Made by a program: the position numbers and the translations under genes. Source: Thiobacillus sp. 65-29 (GTDB lineage: Bacteria > Pseudomonadota > Gammaproteobacteria > Burkholderiales > Thiobacillaceae). Taken from it: a DNA stretch of 64,000 nt. Every line of letters begins with the position of its first letter. The stretch's first letter is position 1. Under the pieces are notes generated by a model, which made no database searches, was not told where the DNA came from, and saw only the letters and a program-made list of their open reading frames with translations. This document shows, piece by piece, positions 45,547 to 55,027 of the stretch. The stretch covers positions 162,057 to 226,056 of the forward strand of contig MKWN01000023.1 in assembly GCA_001899775.1 (NCBI GenBank), in the 5' to 3' direction.

Positions 45547-48500
45547 ATGCTGTTCGCCCCCGCCCCCCCTCCCTTCGGCCACCGCCAGTCCGGCCTCGCC
45601 GGTGCCGCCGACGCGCTCTACCTCGCCGAGCTGGCGCACCAGGCCGCGCCGCTGGTGGTGGTGTGCGCGAGTGCCTGGGATGCGAACCGGCTCGCCGAGG
45701 AACTGCGCTGGTTCGATCCGGACCTGCGGGTGTGCGCGTTTCCCGACTGGGAAACGCTGCCCTACGATGCTTTTTCGCCGCACCCGGACCTGGTCTCGGA
45801 GCGGCTGGCGACGCTGTATCAGATTTCGCGCGGCGAATTCGACATCGCGGTGGTCGCACTGGCCACCTCGCTGTATCGCCTCGCGCCGCCGGGCTTTCTC
45901 GCCGCGCATACCTTCTTTCTCAAGCAGAAAACCAGTCTCGACGAAGCGGGCTTTCGCGCGCAGATGGCGCTGGGCGGCTACACGCACGTGAACCAGGTCT
46001 ACGCGCCGGGGGAATTCTCGGTGCGCGGCGGCTTGATCGACCTTTTCCCGATGGGCAGCGCGGTGCCCTACCGCATCGATCTGTTCGACAACGAGATCGA
46101 GACGATCCGCGCGTTCGACGTCGACACCCAGCGCAGCATCTACCCGGTGAGCGACGTGCGCCTGCTGCCGGCGCGCGAATTTCCGCTCGACGAGGCGGGA
46201 ATCACCCGCTTCCGCCAGAACTTCCGTGAGCACTTCGAGGGCGATCCGTCGAAATCCAAGCTCTACAAGGACGTGAGCAACGGTCTCGCGCCGGCCGGAA
46301 TCGAGTACTACCTGCCGCTGTTCTTCGACACCACGGCGACCTTGTTCGACTATCTGTCAAAAAGTACGCGCCTGGTGTTCCACGGTGCACTCGACGCGGC
46401 GGGGCAGGCATTCTGGAGCGACGCGCAGGGCCGCTACCGCCTCCTGTCCGGCGACCGGGACCGGCCCCTGCTGCCGCCGACCGAGCTGTTCCTGCCCACC
46501 GACGCGTTCTTCACGCTGGCGAAGACTTACGAGCGCCTGGACCTCACGCAAAGCGGTCAAGGTCTCGCACAGCCGCTGCCTCCCATTGCGGTGGACCGCC
46601 GCGAGGCGCACCCGGTAGCGAAACTCAAGGCTTTCGTCGACGGTTTCGCGGGCAAGGTACTGATCGTCGCGCCCTCGGCAGGCCGGCGCGAGACGCTACA
46701 CGAATACCTTGCCGAGCACGGCCTCGATGCCACGCTTGTCGATACCTGGCGCGACGCACTGACGCACAACGATCGCATCCTGCTCACGCACGGCCCGCTC
46801 GCCGAAGGCTTCATGACGGCGGACGGCGCATTCGCGATCGTCACCGAGACCGAGCTCTACGCGATTCCGCCGAAGACGCGACGTGCTCGCGAGGCACGCA
46901 CGACACAGATCGACAACCTGCTGCGCGATCTGTCCGAACTGAAGCCGGGCGATGCCGTGGTGCACGCGCAATACGGTGTCGGGCAATACCTGGGCCTGAC
47001 CAACATGGACCTGGGTGATGGCGCCACCGAGTTCCTGCAGCTCGAATACGCTCGGGGCGACAAGCTCTACGTGCCGGTCGCCAACCTGCATCTGATCTCG
47101 CGCTATGCCGGTGCCGGCGAGGGCGAGGCGCCGCTGCACCGCCTGGGTACCGACCAGTGGGAGAAGGCACGCCGCCGCGCCATGCAGGCGGCGCGCGATA
47201 CTGCGGCGGAACTGCTCAACCTGTATGCGCTGCGTGCCGCGCGTGAGGGTTACGCCTTCACCTTCTCGCCGCACGATTACGAGGCTTTCGCCGAGGGCTT
47301 CGGTTACGAGGAGACGCCGGACCAGGCGGCGGCGATCGCCGCGGTCATGGCCGACATGCAATCGGGCAAGCCGATGGATCGCCTGGTGTGCGGCGACGTC
47401 GGCTTCGGCAAGACCGAGGTCGCGCTGCGCGCCGCCTTCATGGCGGTGATGGGCGGCTATCAGGTGGCGGTGCTGGTGCCGACCACCTTGCTCGCCGAAC
47501 AGCATTTCAACAATTTTTCCGACCGTTTTTCGCAGTGGCCGGTGAAGCTCGCCGAGCTGTCGCGCTTTCGCACCGCGAAGGAGCAGGCCGCGGCGTTGCA
47601 GGCGCTCGCCGACGGGACGATCGACATCGTCATCGGCACCCACCGGCTGATCCAGAAGGACGTGAAGTTCGCCCGCCTGGGCCTGGTGATTCTGGACGAG
47701 GAGCACCGCTTCGGCGTGCGCCAGAAGGAGCAGCTGAAGGCGCTGCGTGCCGAGGTCGACGTGCTGACGCTGACCGCCACGCCGATCCCGCGCACGCTGG
47801 CGATGTCGCTCGAGGGCATCCGCGACTTCTCGGTGATCGCCACGGCGCCGCAGAAGCGGCTGGCGGTGAAGACTTTCGTCCAGTCCTTCTCCGGCGGGCT
47901 GATCCGCGAGGCGGTGCTGCGCGAACTCAAGCGCGGCGGCCAGGTGTACTTCCTGCACAACGAGGTCAGCACCATCGAGGCCATGCGCGAGCGCCTGGAG
48001 AAACTGCTGCCGGAAGCGCGCATTCGCGTCGGCCATGGCCAGCAGAGCGAGCGCGAACTGGAGCAGGTGATGCGCGACTTCTACCAGCAGCGCTACGACG
48101 TCCTCTTGTGCACCACCATCATCGAGACCGGCATCGACGTGCCGACCGCCAACACCATCCTCATCAACCGCGCCGACAAGTTCGGGCTGGCCCAGCTGCA
48201 TCAGCTGCGCGGGCGCGTCGGCCGCTCGCACCACCAGGCTTTCGCCTACCTGCTGGTGGACGAGGATCGCACGCTGACGCCGCAGGCGAAGAAGCGCCTG
48301 GAAGCCATCCAGCTGATGGAAGAGCTCGGCTCCGGTTTTCATCTCGCCATGCACGACCTGGAAATCCGCGGCGCCGGCGAGGTGCTGGGGGAAAAACAGA
48401 GCGGCGAAATTCTCGAGGTTGGTTTCTCGCTCTACAACGACATGCTGGCAGGCGCGGTGGCGAGTCTGAAAGCCGGCCGCGAGCCCGACATGAACCAGCC

Positions 48501-48963
48501 GCTGGGCATCGTCTCGGAAATCAACCTGCACCTGCCCGCACTCTTGCCCGACGACTACTGTCCGGACGTGCACGAGCGCCTGGTGCTGTACAAGCGCCTG
48601 GCGAGCTGTCACGACGCGGACGAACTGGCCGCGCTGCAGGAAGAACTGATCGACCGTTTCGGCGAACTGCCGGACGCGGCGCGCGCGCTCCTCGCCGTGC
48701 ACCGTCTGCGCATGACGACGCGCGCCTGGGGCATCGTCAAGCTCGACGTGTCCGGCGAGGGCATGAGCGTGCAATTCACCCCCAATCCACCCATCGATCC
48801 GGGTAAAATCATCACTCTTATCCAGGGCAAGGCCGGCTACCGCCTCGCCGGCCCGGACCGTCTGAAGCTCGACATCAAGCTGCCCGACCTGAACCGCCGC
48901 GTGGGCGCCGTACATGCCCTGCTTGCCGCGCTCGGCGACCCCTTGACCACTGCCAACCCGTAA
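45547..48963 (+). CDS. mfd: Transcription-repair coupling factor Mfd
   Basis: An 1138-aa translocase that removes stalled RNA polymerase and recruits UvrA. It has a UvrB-like N-terminal region (FPDWETLPYDAFSPHPDLVSERL), the RNA-polymerase-interacting domain (GDAVVHAQYGVGQYLGL), and RecG-like helicase motifs: Walker A GDVGFGKT near 617, DEEH near 717, TATPIPRTL and QLRGRVGRS. The C-terminal TRCF domain is complete. A 1135-aa ORF on the opposite strand is a shadow. Confidence 0.97.
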   Translation: MLFAPAPPPFGHRQSGLAGAADALYLAELAHQAAPLVVVCASAWDANRLAEELRWFDPDLRVCAFPDWETLPYDAFSPHPDLVSERLATLYQISRGEFDIAVVALATSLYRLAPPGFLAAHTFFLKQKTSLDEAGFRAQMALGGYTHVNQVYAPGEFSVRGGLIDLFPMGSAVPYRIDLFDNEIETIRAFDVDTQRSIYPVSDVRLLPAREFPLDEAGITRFRQNFREHFEGDPSKSKLYKDVSNGLAPAGIEYYLPLFFDTTATLFDYLSKSTRLVFHGALDAAGQAFWSDAQGRYRLLSGDRDRPLLPPTELFLPTDAFFTLAKTYERLDLTQSGQGLAQPLPPIAVDRREAHPVAKLKAFVDGFAGKVLIVAPSAGRRETLHEYLAEHGLDATLVDTWRDALTHNDRILLTHGPLAEGFMTADGAFAIVTETELYAIPPKTRRAREARTTQIDNLLRDLSELKPGDAVVHAQYGVGQYLGLTNMDLGDGATEFLQLEYARGDKLYVPVANLHLISRYAGAGEGEAPLHRLGTDQWEKARRRAMQAARDTAAELLNLYALRAAREGYAFTFSPHDYEAFAEGFGYEETPDQAAAIAAVMADMQSGKPMDRLVCGDVGFGKTEVALRAAFMAVMGGYQVAVLVPTTLLAEQHFNNFSDRFSQWPVKLAELSRFRTAKEQAAALQALADGTIDIVIGTHRLIQKDVKFARLGLVILDEEHRFGVRQKEQLKALRAEVDVLTLTATPIPRTLAMSLEGIRDFSVIATAPQKRLAVKTFVQSFSGGLIREAVLRELKRGGQVYFLHNEVSTIEAMRERLEKLLPEARIRVGHGQQSERELEQVMRDFYQQRYDVLLCTTIIETGIDVPTANTILINRADKFGLAQLHQLRGRVGRSHHQAFAYLLVDEDRTLTPQAKKRLEAIQLMEELGSGFHLAMHDLEIRGAGEVLGEKQSGEILEVGFSLYNDMLAGAVASLKAGREPDMNQPLGIVSEINLHLPALLPDDYCPDVHERLVLYKRLASCHDADELAALQEELIDRFGELPDAARALLAVHRLRMTTRAWGIVKLDVSGEGMSVQFTPNPPIDPGKIITLIQGKAGYRLAGPDRLKLDIKLPDLNRRVGAVHALLAALGDPLTTANP

Positions 48964-48969
48964 CGCGCC

Positions 48970-50205
48970 ATGAACCTGATCCAGCCTTTCGCCGCCCTCC
49001 GCCCCGCACCTGGCCGCGCCGACGATGTCGTCGCGCCGCCCTACGACGTGCTCTCGACCGCGGAGGCGCGCGAGCGGGCGCAGGGCCGGCCGTGGAGCTT
49101 TCTGCACATTTCCAAGCCGGAAATCGACCTGCCGGCGGGCACCGATCCCTACGCGCCCGAGGTGTACGCGAAGGCAGCGGAAAACCTGCGCGCCATGGTC
49201 GACGCCGGCGTGCTGACGCGCGATCCCGCGCTCTGCTACTACGCCTACCGTATCGTCATGGGCACGCACAGCCAGACCGGACTGGTCGCCGCCGCCTCGG
49301 TCGCCGACTACGACACCAACCGCATCCGCAAGCACGAGTTCACGCGCCCCGACAAGGAAGACGACCGCGTGCGCCAGATCGACGCGCTCGACGCGCAGAC
49401 CGGGCCGGTGCTGCTCGCCTACCCCAATGCGCCCGAAGTCGACGCCATCCTCGCCACGGCCGCGGCGGGTACGCCCGATTCGGACGCCACGCTCGACGGC
49501 GTGCGCCACACCCTGTGGGTGATCCGCGACACTGCCGTGCAGGCGCGCCTCACCGCCGCGTTCGACGCCATGCCCGCGCTCTACATCGCCGACGGCCACC
49601 ACCGCTCGGCCTCGGCCTCGCGCATCGCCGCCGCGCGCCGCGCCGCCAATCCCGCCCACACCGGCGGCGAGCCGTACAACTTTTTCCTGTCGGTGATCTT
49701 CCCCGCGCACGAAATGCGCATCATGGATTACAACCGTGTGATCACCGACCTCAACGGCCTCAGCACACAGGATTTCCTCGCCCGCCTCGGCGACGCGTTC
49801 GGCGTCGAACCTGTCACCGCCGCGGTCAAGCCCGATCGCCCGGGTACGTTCGGACTGTATCTGGGGGGACGTTGGTACCGTCTCACCATCCGCCCCGAGC
49901 GGATCCCCGCCGACCCGGTCGGACGTCTCGACGTCAGCCTCTTGCAGAACAACCTGATCGCACCCATCCTCGGCATCGACGATCCGCGGCGCGACAAGCG
50001 CATCGACTTCGTCGGCGGCATCCGCGGGCTGGCGGAGCTGGAAAAGCGCGTCGACAGCGGAGAAATGGCGCTGGCGCTGGCGCTGCATCCCACCCGCATG
50101 CAAGACCTGATGGCGGTCGCCGACGCCAACGAAGTGATGCCGCCAAAATCAACCTGGTTCGAGCCCAAGTTGGCCGATGGTCTGGCCTCGCACATGCTGG
50201 GCTAA
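48970..50205 (+). CDS. DUF1015 family protein
   Basis: A 411-aa protein with the DUF1015 pattern: IQPFAALRPAPGRADDVVAPPYDVL at the start, PYAPEVYAKA, HEFTRPDKEDDRV, and YIADGHHRSASASRIA. The family is widespread but poorly characterised; some archaeal relatives are serine kinases, but that cannot be claimed here. The ATG lies 6 nt after the mfd stop. Confidence 0.88.
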   Translation: MNLIQPFAALRPAPGRADDVVAPPYDVLSTAEARERAQGRPWSFLHISKPEIDLPAGTDPYAPEVYAKAAENLRAMVDAGVLTRDPALCYYAYRIVMGTHSQTGLVAAASVADYDTNRIRKHEFTRPDKEDDRVRQIDALDAQTGPVLLAYPNAPEVDAILATAAAGTPDSDATLDGVRHTLWVIRDTAVQARLTAAFDAMPALYIADGHHRSASASRIAAARRAANPAHTGGEPYNFFLSVIFPAHEMRIMDYNRVITDLNGLSTQDFLARLGDAFGVEPVTAAVKPDRPGTFGLYLGGRWYRLTIRPERIPADPVGRLDVSLLQNNLIAPILGIDDPRRDKRIDFVGGIRGLAELEKRVDSGEMALALALHPTRMQDLMAVADANEVMPPKSTWFEPKLADGLASHMLG

Positions 50206-50229
50206 GGTTTTCCGGATTTCTGCCGTAGT

Positions 50230-50253
50230 TGTATCCAGACTCCCCTGGATACA
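50230..50253. promoter_or_regulatory. TGTATCCAG inverted repeat upstream of flgM
   Basis: TGTATCCAG (50230-50238) and CTGGATACA (50245-50253) form a perfect 9-bp inverted repeat with a 6-nt spacer. It lies between the DUF1015 stop and 15 bp before the flgM start. It could be a regulator site or a hairpin affecting flgM translation. No T-run follows. Confidence 0.45.
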
Positions 50254-50268
50254 GCCACAGGACCATCC

Positions 50269-50577
50269 GTGAAAATCGACAAACGCATCACCCCCACCGC
50301 CGCACCCAAGGTTTCCGGCACCAAGGGCAAAGCCGGAGGCAAGGGCGCGACCGCCAGCGCCGCAAGCGGCGACTCGCTGACGCTCACCGAGTCGAGCACG
50401 CGGGTGCGCGCGCTGGAGGCCGATCTGGCCTCGGTCGAGGTGACGGATGCCGGCAAGGTGGAAGCAGTCAAGGCCGCGCTCGCCGACGGCAGCTTCGCTG
50501 TGGATGCCGAAGTGGTCGCCGACCGCCTGATCGACCACACCAAGCAAACGCTGCGCAAGCGTCCACGCAAGAAGTAA
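50269..50577 (+). CDS. flgM: Negative regulator of flagellin synthesis FlgM
   Basis: A 102-aa anti-sigma-28 factor. The C-terminal half KVEAVKAALADGSFAVDAE and VVADRLIDHT matches FlgM; the N-terminal half is low-complexity and flexible, as expected for a protein exported through the hook-basal body. It starts at GTG 50269 with AGGA upstream. The gene is away from both flgA/flgN (its usual neighbours) and from the fli operon at 18-25 kb. Confidence 0.82.
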   Translation: MKIDKRITPTAAPKVSGTKGKAGGKGATASAASGDSLTLTESSTRVRALEADLASVEVTDAGKVEAVKAALADGSFAVDAEVVADRLIDHTKQTLRKRPRKK

Positions 50578-50610
50578 AATCTGGTCTCGACTTGTTTTCG
50601 AGGCCTTCCC

Positions 50611-50820
50611 ATGACTGACATCACACTCACCGTCACCGGCATGAGCTGCGGCGGTTGCGTCAACAGCGTGCAGAACGTGCTCAAGGCCCTGCCCGGCGTG
50701 CAGACGGTCGAGGTCACCCTCAGCCCTGGTCAGGCGCGCGTGAGCTATGACGACAGCCGTGTCGACCGCGCGGCGCTGGTGGCAGCGATCGTCGGCGCCG
50801 GTTTTGGCGTCAGCGACTGA
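50611..50820 (+). CDS. Small heavy-metal-associated (HMA) protein
   Basis: A 69-aa ferredoxin-like metal-binding protein (CopZ/MerP type) without a signal peptide. The metal site is GMSCGGCV (C13 and C16), and the fold pattern VTGMSC...LPGVQTVEV...ARVSYDD is typical. It probably carries copper or a similar soft metal in the cytoplasm. No P-type ATPase is next to it. ATG 50611 follows flgM by 33 bp. Confidence 0.92.
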   Translation: MTDITLTVTGMSCGGCVNSVQNVLKALPGVQTVEVTLSPGQARVSYDDSRVDRAALVAAIVGAGFGVSD

Positions 50821-50832
50821 GCTGACACCGGA

Positions 50833-52926
50833 TCATTCCGGTTTGCACAGCGTTTCCAGCGGCTCCGGCCGGTGGACGCTCATCCCCTGCACGTAATCCA
50901 CGCCCATTTCCTTCAGCAGCGCAAGGATCTGCGGTGATTCGACGTACTCGGCCACGGTGCGCAGACCCATCTGCTGCCCGATGCGGTGGATCGCCTCGAC
51001 CATCGAGCGGTCGACCGGATTGTGCACGATGTCGCGCACGAAGGCGCCGTCGATCTTGAGATAGTCGACCTTCAGATTCTTCAGGTAGGTGAAGGACGAC
51101 AGTCCGCTGCCGAAATCGTCCAGCGCGAAGCGGCAGCCGAATCCGCGCATGGCATCAATGAAACCGTTGACCACCGCGAGGTTGCCGATCGCCGCGGTTT
51201 CGGTGATCTCGAAGCACAGATGGGGGCCGAATTCCGGGCTCGCCTGCAGATGGGCAAGCAGCGTGCGGCGAAACTCCGGGTCTTTCAGCGAAGCCCCGGA
51301 AAGATTGATCGCAAACAGGCAGTGCAGCGGCGGCGCCGCGGCGAGATGACGGTGGCACAGGCGCAGGGTCTCCTCGATGACCCAGGTGTCGAGCGCCGGC
51401 ATGATGGCATAGCGTTCTGCCGCCGGGATGAAGGCCATCGGCAGGATTTCGCTGTCGTCGTCATCGCGCATGCGCAGCAGCAGTTCGACGTGACGCGTCC
51501 CCTCGCTGCCGCCGTCGGTGCGGCGGATCTCCTGCCACGACAGGTACAGGCGCTTCTCCTCCAGCGCGCGATGAATGCGGGTCACCCACTGCATCTCGCC
51601 GCGGTGGCGCGCGAGGTCGGAATCGCGGGTTTCATAGAGATGGATCTGGTTGCGTCCACGGTCCTTCGCCACGTAACAGGCCGCATCGGCGGCGGTCAGC
51701 AGGCTGGCGACGTCGCTGCTGGTGCGATCGATCGCCACCATGCCCACGCTCATGCCGATCGAAAATACGCGGTCGCCCCATTTGAAACGGAAACGCTGCA
51801 CCTCGTTGCGGAAACTGTCGGCGACTTCCAGCGCGTCCGCGACGCCGCAATTTTCCAGCAGCAGCGCGAACTCGTCGCCGCCGAGGCGCGCCAGGGTGTC
51901 GCGTTCGCGCAGGTTGCCCTTCAGGAGCAGTGCCAGCTGACGCAGCAACTCGTCGCCCGCGGCATGGCCACAGGTATCGTTGATGACCTTGAACTGGTCG
52001 AGATCCATGTAGCACAGCACGTGCTCGCGCCCCTGCTGCAGGGCGGTCTGCAGGGCGCGTTCGAGGCGCAGCTCGAACTCGCGCCGGTTGATGAGTCCGG
52101 TAAGCGCGTCGTGGCTCGCCTGGTAGACCAGCCGCGCGGTGGCCATGTCGATCTTTTCCTGCATCTGGCCATGCATCGCCTCCAGATGCGAGGCCATGTG
52201 GTTGACGCCGCGCTGCAGCATGCCCAGTTCCGCATTGCTGTCCTGCGCGACGCGCTCGTCGAGATGCCCCTCGCCGATGCGGCTGACGGCATGGGTCAGG
52301 GCGAGGATCGGCCGGGTGATCTGGCGACCGATGCGCCAGGCCAGGTACAGGCTCGCCACCAGTCCGGCCAGCAGGATGGCGAGGCTGTGCAGGATCGCCT
52401 CGCGCTGGCTCTGCAGGGTCGCGCTGCGCGACACGTCCAGCGCCACCCAGCCGAGCAGTTGCGGCGATTCGCTGGCGCGCCCCCCCGGAACGTCCTGTGC
52501 CTGATAGTCGTCGACCACCACCTCGGTACGGGTGATCGGTGCGTAATAGACCAGATGTTCCTTGTATTCGATCTGCTGGATGCGGGTGGTCGGCAGGCCC
52601 GCGTGCGCCGCGCCGTTCCAGTTGCCGAGCCCGGCCTGCACCATCAACTGACCGTCACCGGCAAGCACCGCGACGCCACGGATGTCGGGCTCGATCGCCG
52701 CCTTCTCCAGTAGCGTGCGCAATACCTCGACGTTGCCGGACGCCACGCCGTATTCCGTCGCCGGCCCGAGCTGGCGGACGATCGCCACGGCGCGGGTGCG
52801 CAAGGACTCGTCGAGATCCTCGATCTTCGATGTGATCATCTGGAAAAAGAGCAGCACGCCGACGATCGCCATCGGCAGCACGGCCAGACCGATCACCCGT
52901 CCCCGAATTCCTGGTACGTAGCGCAT
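50833..52926 (-). CDS. Membrane GGDEF-EAL protein
   Basis: A 697-aa c-di-GMP signalling protein. Helices at about 12-30 and 175-195 bracket a periplasmic domain; HAMP, GGDEF and EAL follow. GGDEF is intact with an RxxD site (RERD). The EAL domain keeps ExLxR as ELLLR, EITE, DDFGSG and a conserved lysine (KIDGAF), so phosphodiesterase activity is possible. ATG 52926 shares a base with the stop of the upstream binding-protein gene (TGATG), the same layout as at 40973. Confidence 0.9.
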   Translation of the reverse strand: MRYVPGIRGRVIGLAVLPMAIVGVLLFFQMITSKIEDLDESLRTRAVAIVRQLGPATEYGVASGNVEVLRTLLEKAAIEPDIRGVAVLAGDGQLMVQAGLGNWNGAAHAGLPTTRIQQIEYKEHLVYYAPITRTEVVVDDYQAQDVPGGRASESPQLLGWVALDVSRSATLQSQREAILHSLAILLAGLVASLYLAWRIGRQITRPILALTHAVSRIGEGHLDERVAQDSNAELGMLQRGVNHMASHLEAMHGQMQEKIDMATARLVYQASHDALTGLINRREFELRLERALQTALQQGREHVLCYMDLDQFKVINDTCGHAAGDELLRQLALLLKGNLRERDTLARLGGDEFALLLENCGVADALEVADSFRNEVQRFRFKWGDRVFSIGMSVGMVAIDRTSSDVASLLTAADAACYVAKDRGRNQIHLYETRDSDLARHRGEMQWVTRIHRALEEKRLYLSWQEIRRTDGGSEGTRHVELLLRMRDDDDSEILPMAFIPAAERYAIMPALDTWVIEETLRLCHRHLAAAPPLHCLFAINLSGASLKDPEFRRTLLAHLQASPEFGPHLCFEITETAAIGNLAVVNGFIDAMRGFGCRFALDDFGSGLSSFTYLKNLKVDYLKIDGAFVRDIVHNPVDRSMVEAIHRIGQQMGLRTVAEYVESPQILALLKEMGVDYVQGMSVHRPEPLETLCKPE

Positions 52927-53870
52927 CAGCGCCCCCCTTCCAGGCGCTTTTCGAGTTCGGCTGCGGCGGGCAGCGCAATGCCCAGCGAGCGCGCCACCTG
53001 TTCGTTGACCGAGACGCTGAAATAGGCGGGATAGGTCGGTGCAGGCAAGCGTGGCGTGGCGGCCTGCAACGCCTGAATCAACCACTCGGCCGCCTGCCGG
53101 CCAATCTGTGCGGGGCTCGAGTGCAGCGACAGCAGGGCACCGGCGCGCGTCAACGAATGCGAATAGCCCTGCACCGGAATCCGGTAGCGATAGGTGGTGA
53201 GAAAAATGCTCTGCGCGGTGTTGCGATTGAAAATCTGCGGATCGGGGACCGCAAGCAGCAGGTCGGAACCGGCCAGTACGGCTTCAAGCGGGGTAATCAG
53301 ACGCGCGTCCGCCGGTACCGTCTGTTTCACGAGTTCCAGTTGCTGTGCCGCAAACGCCGGCGCGATCTCCCCGGCGAGCGCGGCCTGCTCCGTGCTTAAC
53401 AGCACGCCGACACGGCTGGCAGCGGGAAATGCCAGACGCGCCAGATGCGCCTGGCGTTCGAACGGCTGATCAACATAGATCGCCGAGACATTGCGCCGGC
53501 CGCCGTCCGCCAGTCGCGTCCGCCCGGTTTTCACGAACCAGCTGCGCGGCACCAGTACGGCGAGCACGGGTGCGCGATTCGCCGTGTCCGCCGCTGCCTC
53601 CGCCGCCACCACGCCCACCGCCAGCGTCAGTTGCGCCGTACCCAGCGCGGCCTCGCCAGGATTCCCGGCATAGACCCGCGCCACCTCGTGCCCGGCGTCA
53701 CCCAGCAGGACGCGGACGACCTGGTAGATTTCCTGGTACGGCGCCGAATCGTCACTCAACACGACGGTGACGCGTCCGGCGACAGCCTGCGCGGACAGGC
53801 CCGCCAGGCAGACCATGACCAGCATCTGGCGCAAGCCCCGGCCGATCCAGGCCAGCGATGCAGCGGTCAA
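52926..53870 (-). CDS. ABC-type substrate-binding-like exported protein
   Basis: A 314-aa exported protein of the ABC_sub_bind (PF04392)-like type. It has a signal peptide ending LSAQAVAG, then VTVVLSDDSAPYQEIYQVV, PAASRVGVLLSTEQAAL, and SDLLLAVPDPQIFNRNTAQSIF. The TTG at 53870 is chosen: it overlaps the dnaQ stop (TTGA) and is preceded by GGGGAGG. A GTG at 53894 and an ATG at 53825 are alternatives. No transporter partner is present; the overlapping gene is a GGDEF-EAL sensor, so a receptor role is likely. Confidence 0.78.
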   Translation of the reverse strand: MTAASLAWIGRGLRQMLVMVCLAGLSAQAVAGRVTVVLSDDSAPYQEIYQVVRVLLGDAGHEVARVYAGNPGEAALGTAQLTLAVGVVAAEAAADTANRAPVLAVLVPRSWFVKTGRTRLADGGRRNVSAIYVDQPFERQAHLARLAFPAASRVGVLLSTEQAALAGEIAPAFAAQQLELVKQTVPADARLITPLEAVLAGSDLLLAVPDPQIFNRNTAQSIFLTTYRYRIPVQGYSHSLTRAGALLSLHSSPAQIGRQAAEWLIQALQAATPRLPAPTYPAYFSVSVNEQVARSLGIALPAAAELEKRLEGGR

Positions 53871-54568
53871 CCTGCCTCCCCTGCCGGACGCCACAGACAG
53901 GCGCCGCGGCTCTCGCGGTCGATCGCATCGAGAAGCGCGGCGTGGGCGGCCAGTTCTTGCGCCGACGCGGCGAGCAGTACCGGACGCGGCCGAACATGCC
54001 CGCTCGAACGCGCCTCGACACGCGTCGTGTCGAGGCCGATCGCCAGCGTCTCCTGCCCGCGCGTCATTTCCAGATACACCGCCGCCAGCAGTTCGCAGTC
54101 GAGCAGCGCACCGTGCAGGGTACGCGCCGTGTTATCGACGCCATATTCCCTGCACAGCGCATCGAGGTTGTTGCGCTTGCCGGGGCGCAATGCCTTCGCC
54201 ATCGCCAGGGTATCGGTCACGCCTTCGCACCAGCGCGCGAGCGGAGACATGCCCAGCTGGCGCAGTTCCATGTCGAGAAAGCCGACGTCGAACGGCGCAT
54301 TGTGGATGACGAGCTCGCTCCCCTGGATGAAGTCGACGAATTCCTGCGCGATGTCCGCGAAGCGCGGCTTGTCCTGGAGGAACTCGTTGCTGATGCCGTG
54401 TACCTGCATCGCACCGGGATCGATTTCGCGCTCGGGGTTCACGTAGCGGTGCAGGTGGGTGCCGGTGAGACGGCGATTGACCATCTCCACCGCGGCGAGT
54501 TCGATGACGCGATGACCCTGGTTGGGGTCGAGGCCGGTGGTTTCGGTGTCGAGGATGATCTGGCGCAT
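53867..54568 (-). CDS. dnaQ: DNA polymerase III epsilon subunit (3'-5' exonuclease)
   Basis: A 233-aa proofreading exonuclease. The DEDDh active site is visible: DTETTGLDP (D7, E9), HNAPFDVGFLD and the H-D of TLHGALLDCELLA. The QVHGIS motif is conserved. It lies 12 bp downstream of rnhA; rnhA-dnaQ is a classic pair, here in the same orientation. Confidence 0.95.
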   Translation of the reverse strand: MRQIILDTETTGLDPNQGHRVIELAAVEMVNRRLTGTHLHRYVNPEREIDPGAMQVHGISNEFLQDKPRFADIAQEFVDFIQGSELVIHNAPFDVGFLDMELRQLGMSPLARWCEGVTDTLAMAKALRPGKRNNLDALCREYGVDNTARTLHGALLDCELLAAVYLEMTRGQETLAIGLDTTRVEARSSGHVRPRPVLLAASAQELAAHAALLDAIDRESRGACLWRPAGEAG

Positions 54569-54580
54569 GTTGGGCAGGGA

Positions 54581-55027
54581 TCAGTTCACGCCAGCCTGGC
54601 GCACACCCTCGTTGGCGAGTGCGTCGGCGCGTTCGTTCTCGGGGTGACCGGCGTGCCCACGCACCCAGTGCCACTCGATTTCATGTAGCTGGCCCAATGC
54701 GTCGAGTTGCAGCCACAGGTCCTGGTTCTTCACCGGCTTGCCGGCGGCGGTGCGCCAGTTGCGTTTCTTCCAGCCCGCCATCCACTCGCTGATACCCTTC
54801 TGCACGTATTGCGAGTCGGTGTGAATCTGCACGCGCGACGGCCGCTTGAGTGCTTCGAGCGCGCGGATCACCGCCATCATTTCCATGCGGTTGTTGGTGG
54901 TCTGCGCCTCGCCGCCGCAGATTTCCCGGCGATGCGTGCCGGCGACCAGCAGCGCGCCCCAGCCACCTGCGCCCGGATTGCCCTTGCAGGCACCATCGGT
55001 ATAGATGTTGATCGTTTCAGCGTTCAC
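54581..55027 (-). CDS. rnhA: Ribonuclease HI
   Basis: A 148-aa enzyme that degrades RNA in RNA-DNA hybrids. The catalytic residues lie in [32 protein letters not shown] and the C-terminal [12 protein letters not shown]. The start is GTG 55027, overlapping the methyltransferase stop by 11 bp. The length is typical. Confidence 0.97.
   Translation of the reverse strand: MNAETINIYTDGACKGNPGAGGWGALLVAGTHRREICGGEAQTTNNRMEMMAVIRALEALKRPSRVQIHTDSQYVQKGISEWMAGWKKRNWRTAAGKPVKNQDLWLQLDALGQLHEIEWHWVRGHAGHPENERADALANEGVRQAGVN

Noticed and set aside
46696-50103. A 1135-codon open frame on the minus strand
   Set aside because: It lies antisense to mfd and DUF1015, both clear matches to known families. Its composition (H, Q, R, V, D, G rich) is typical of a shadow frame in high-GC DNA.
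50833-52926. Possible loss of phosphodiesterase activity because the EAL motif reads ELL
   Set aside because: ExLxR is the conserved requirement and is kept as ELLLR; EITE, DDFGSG and the lysine are also present.
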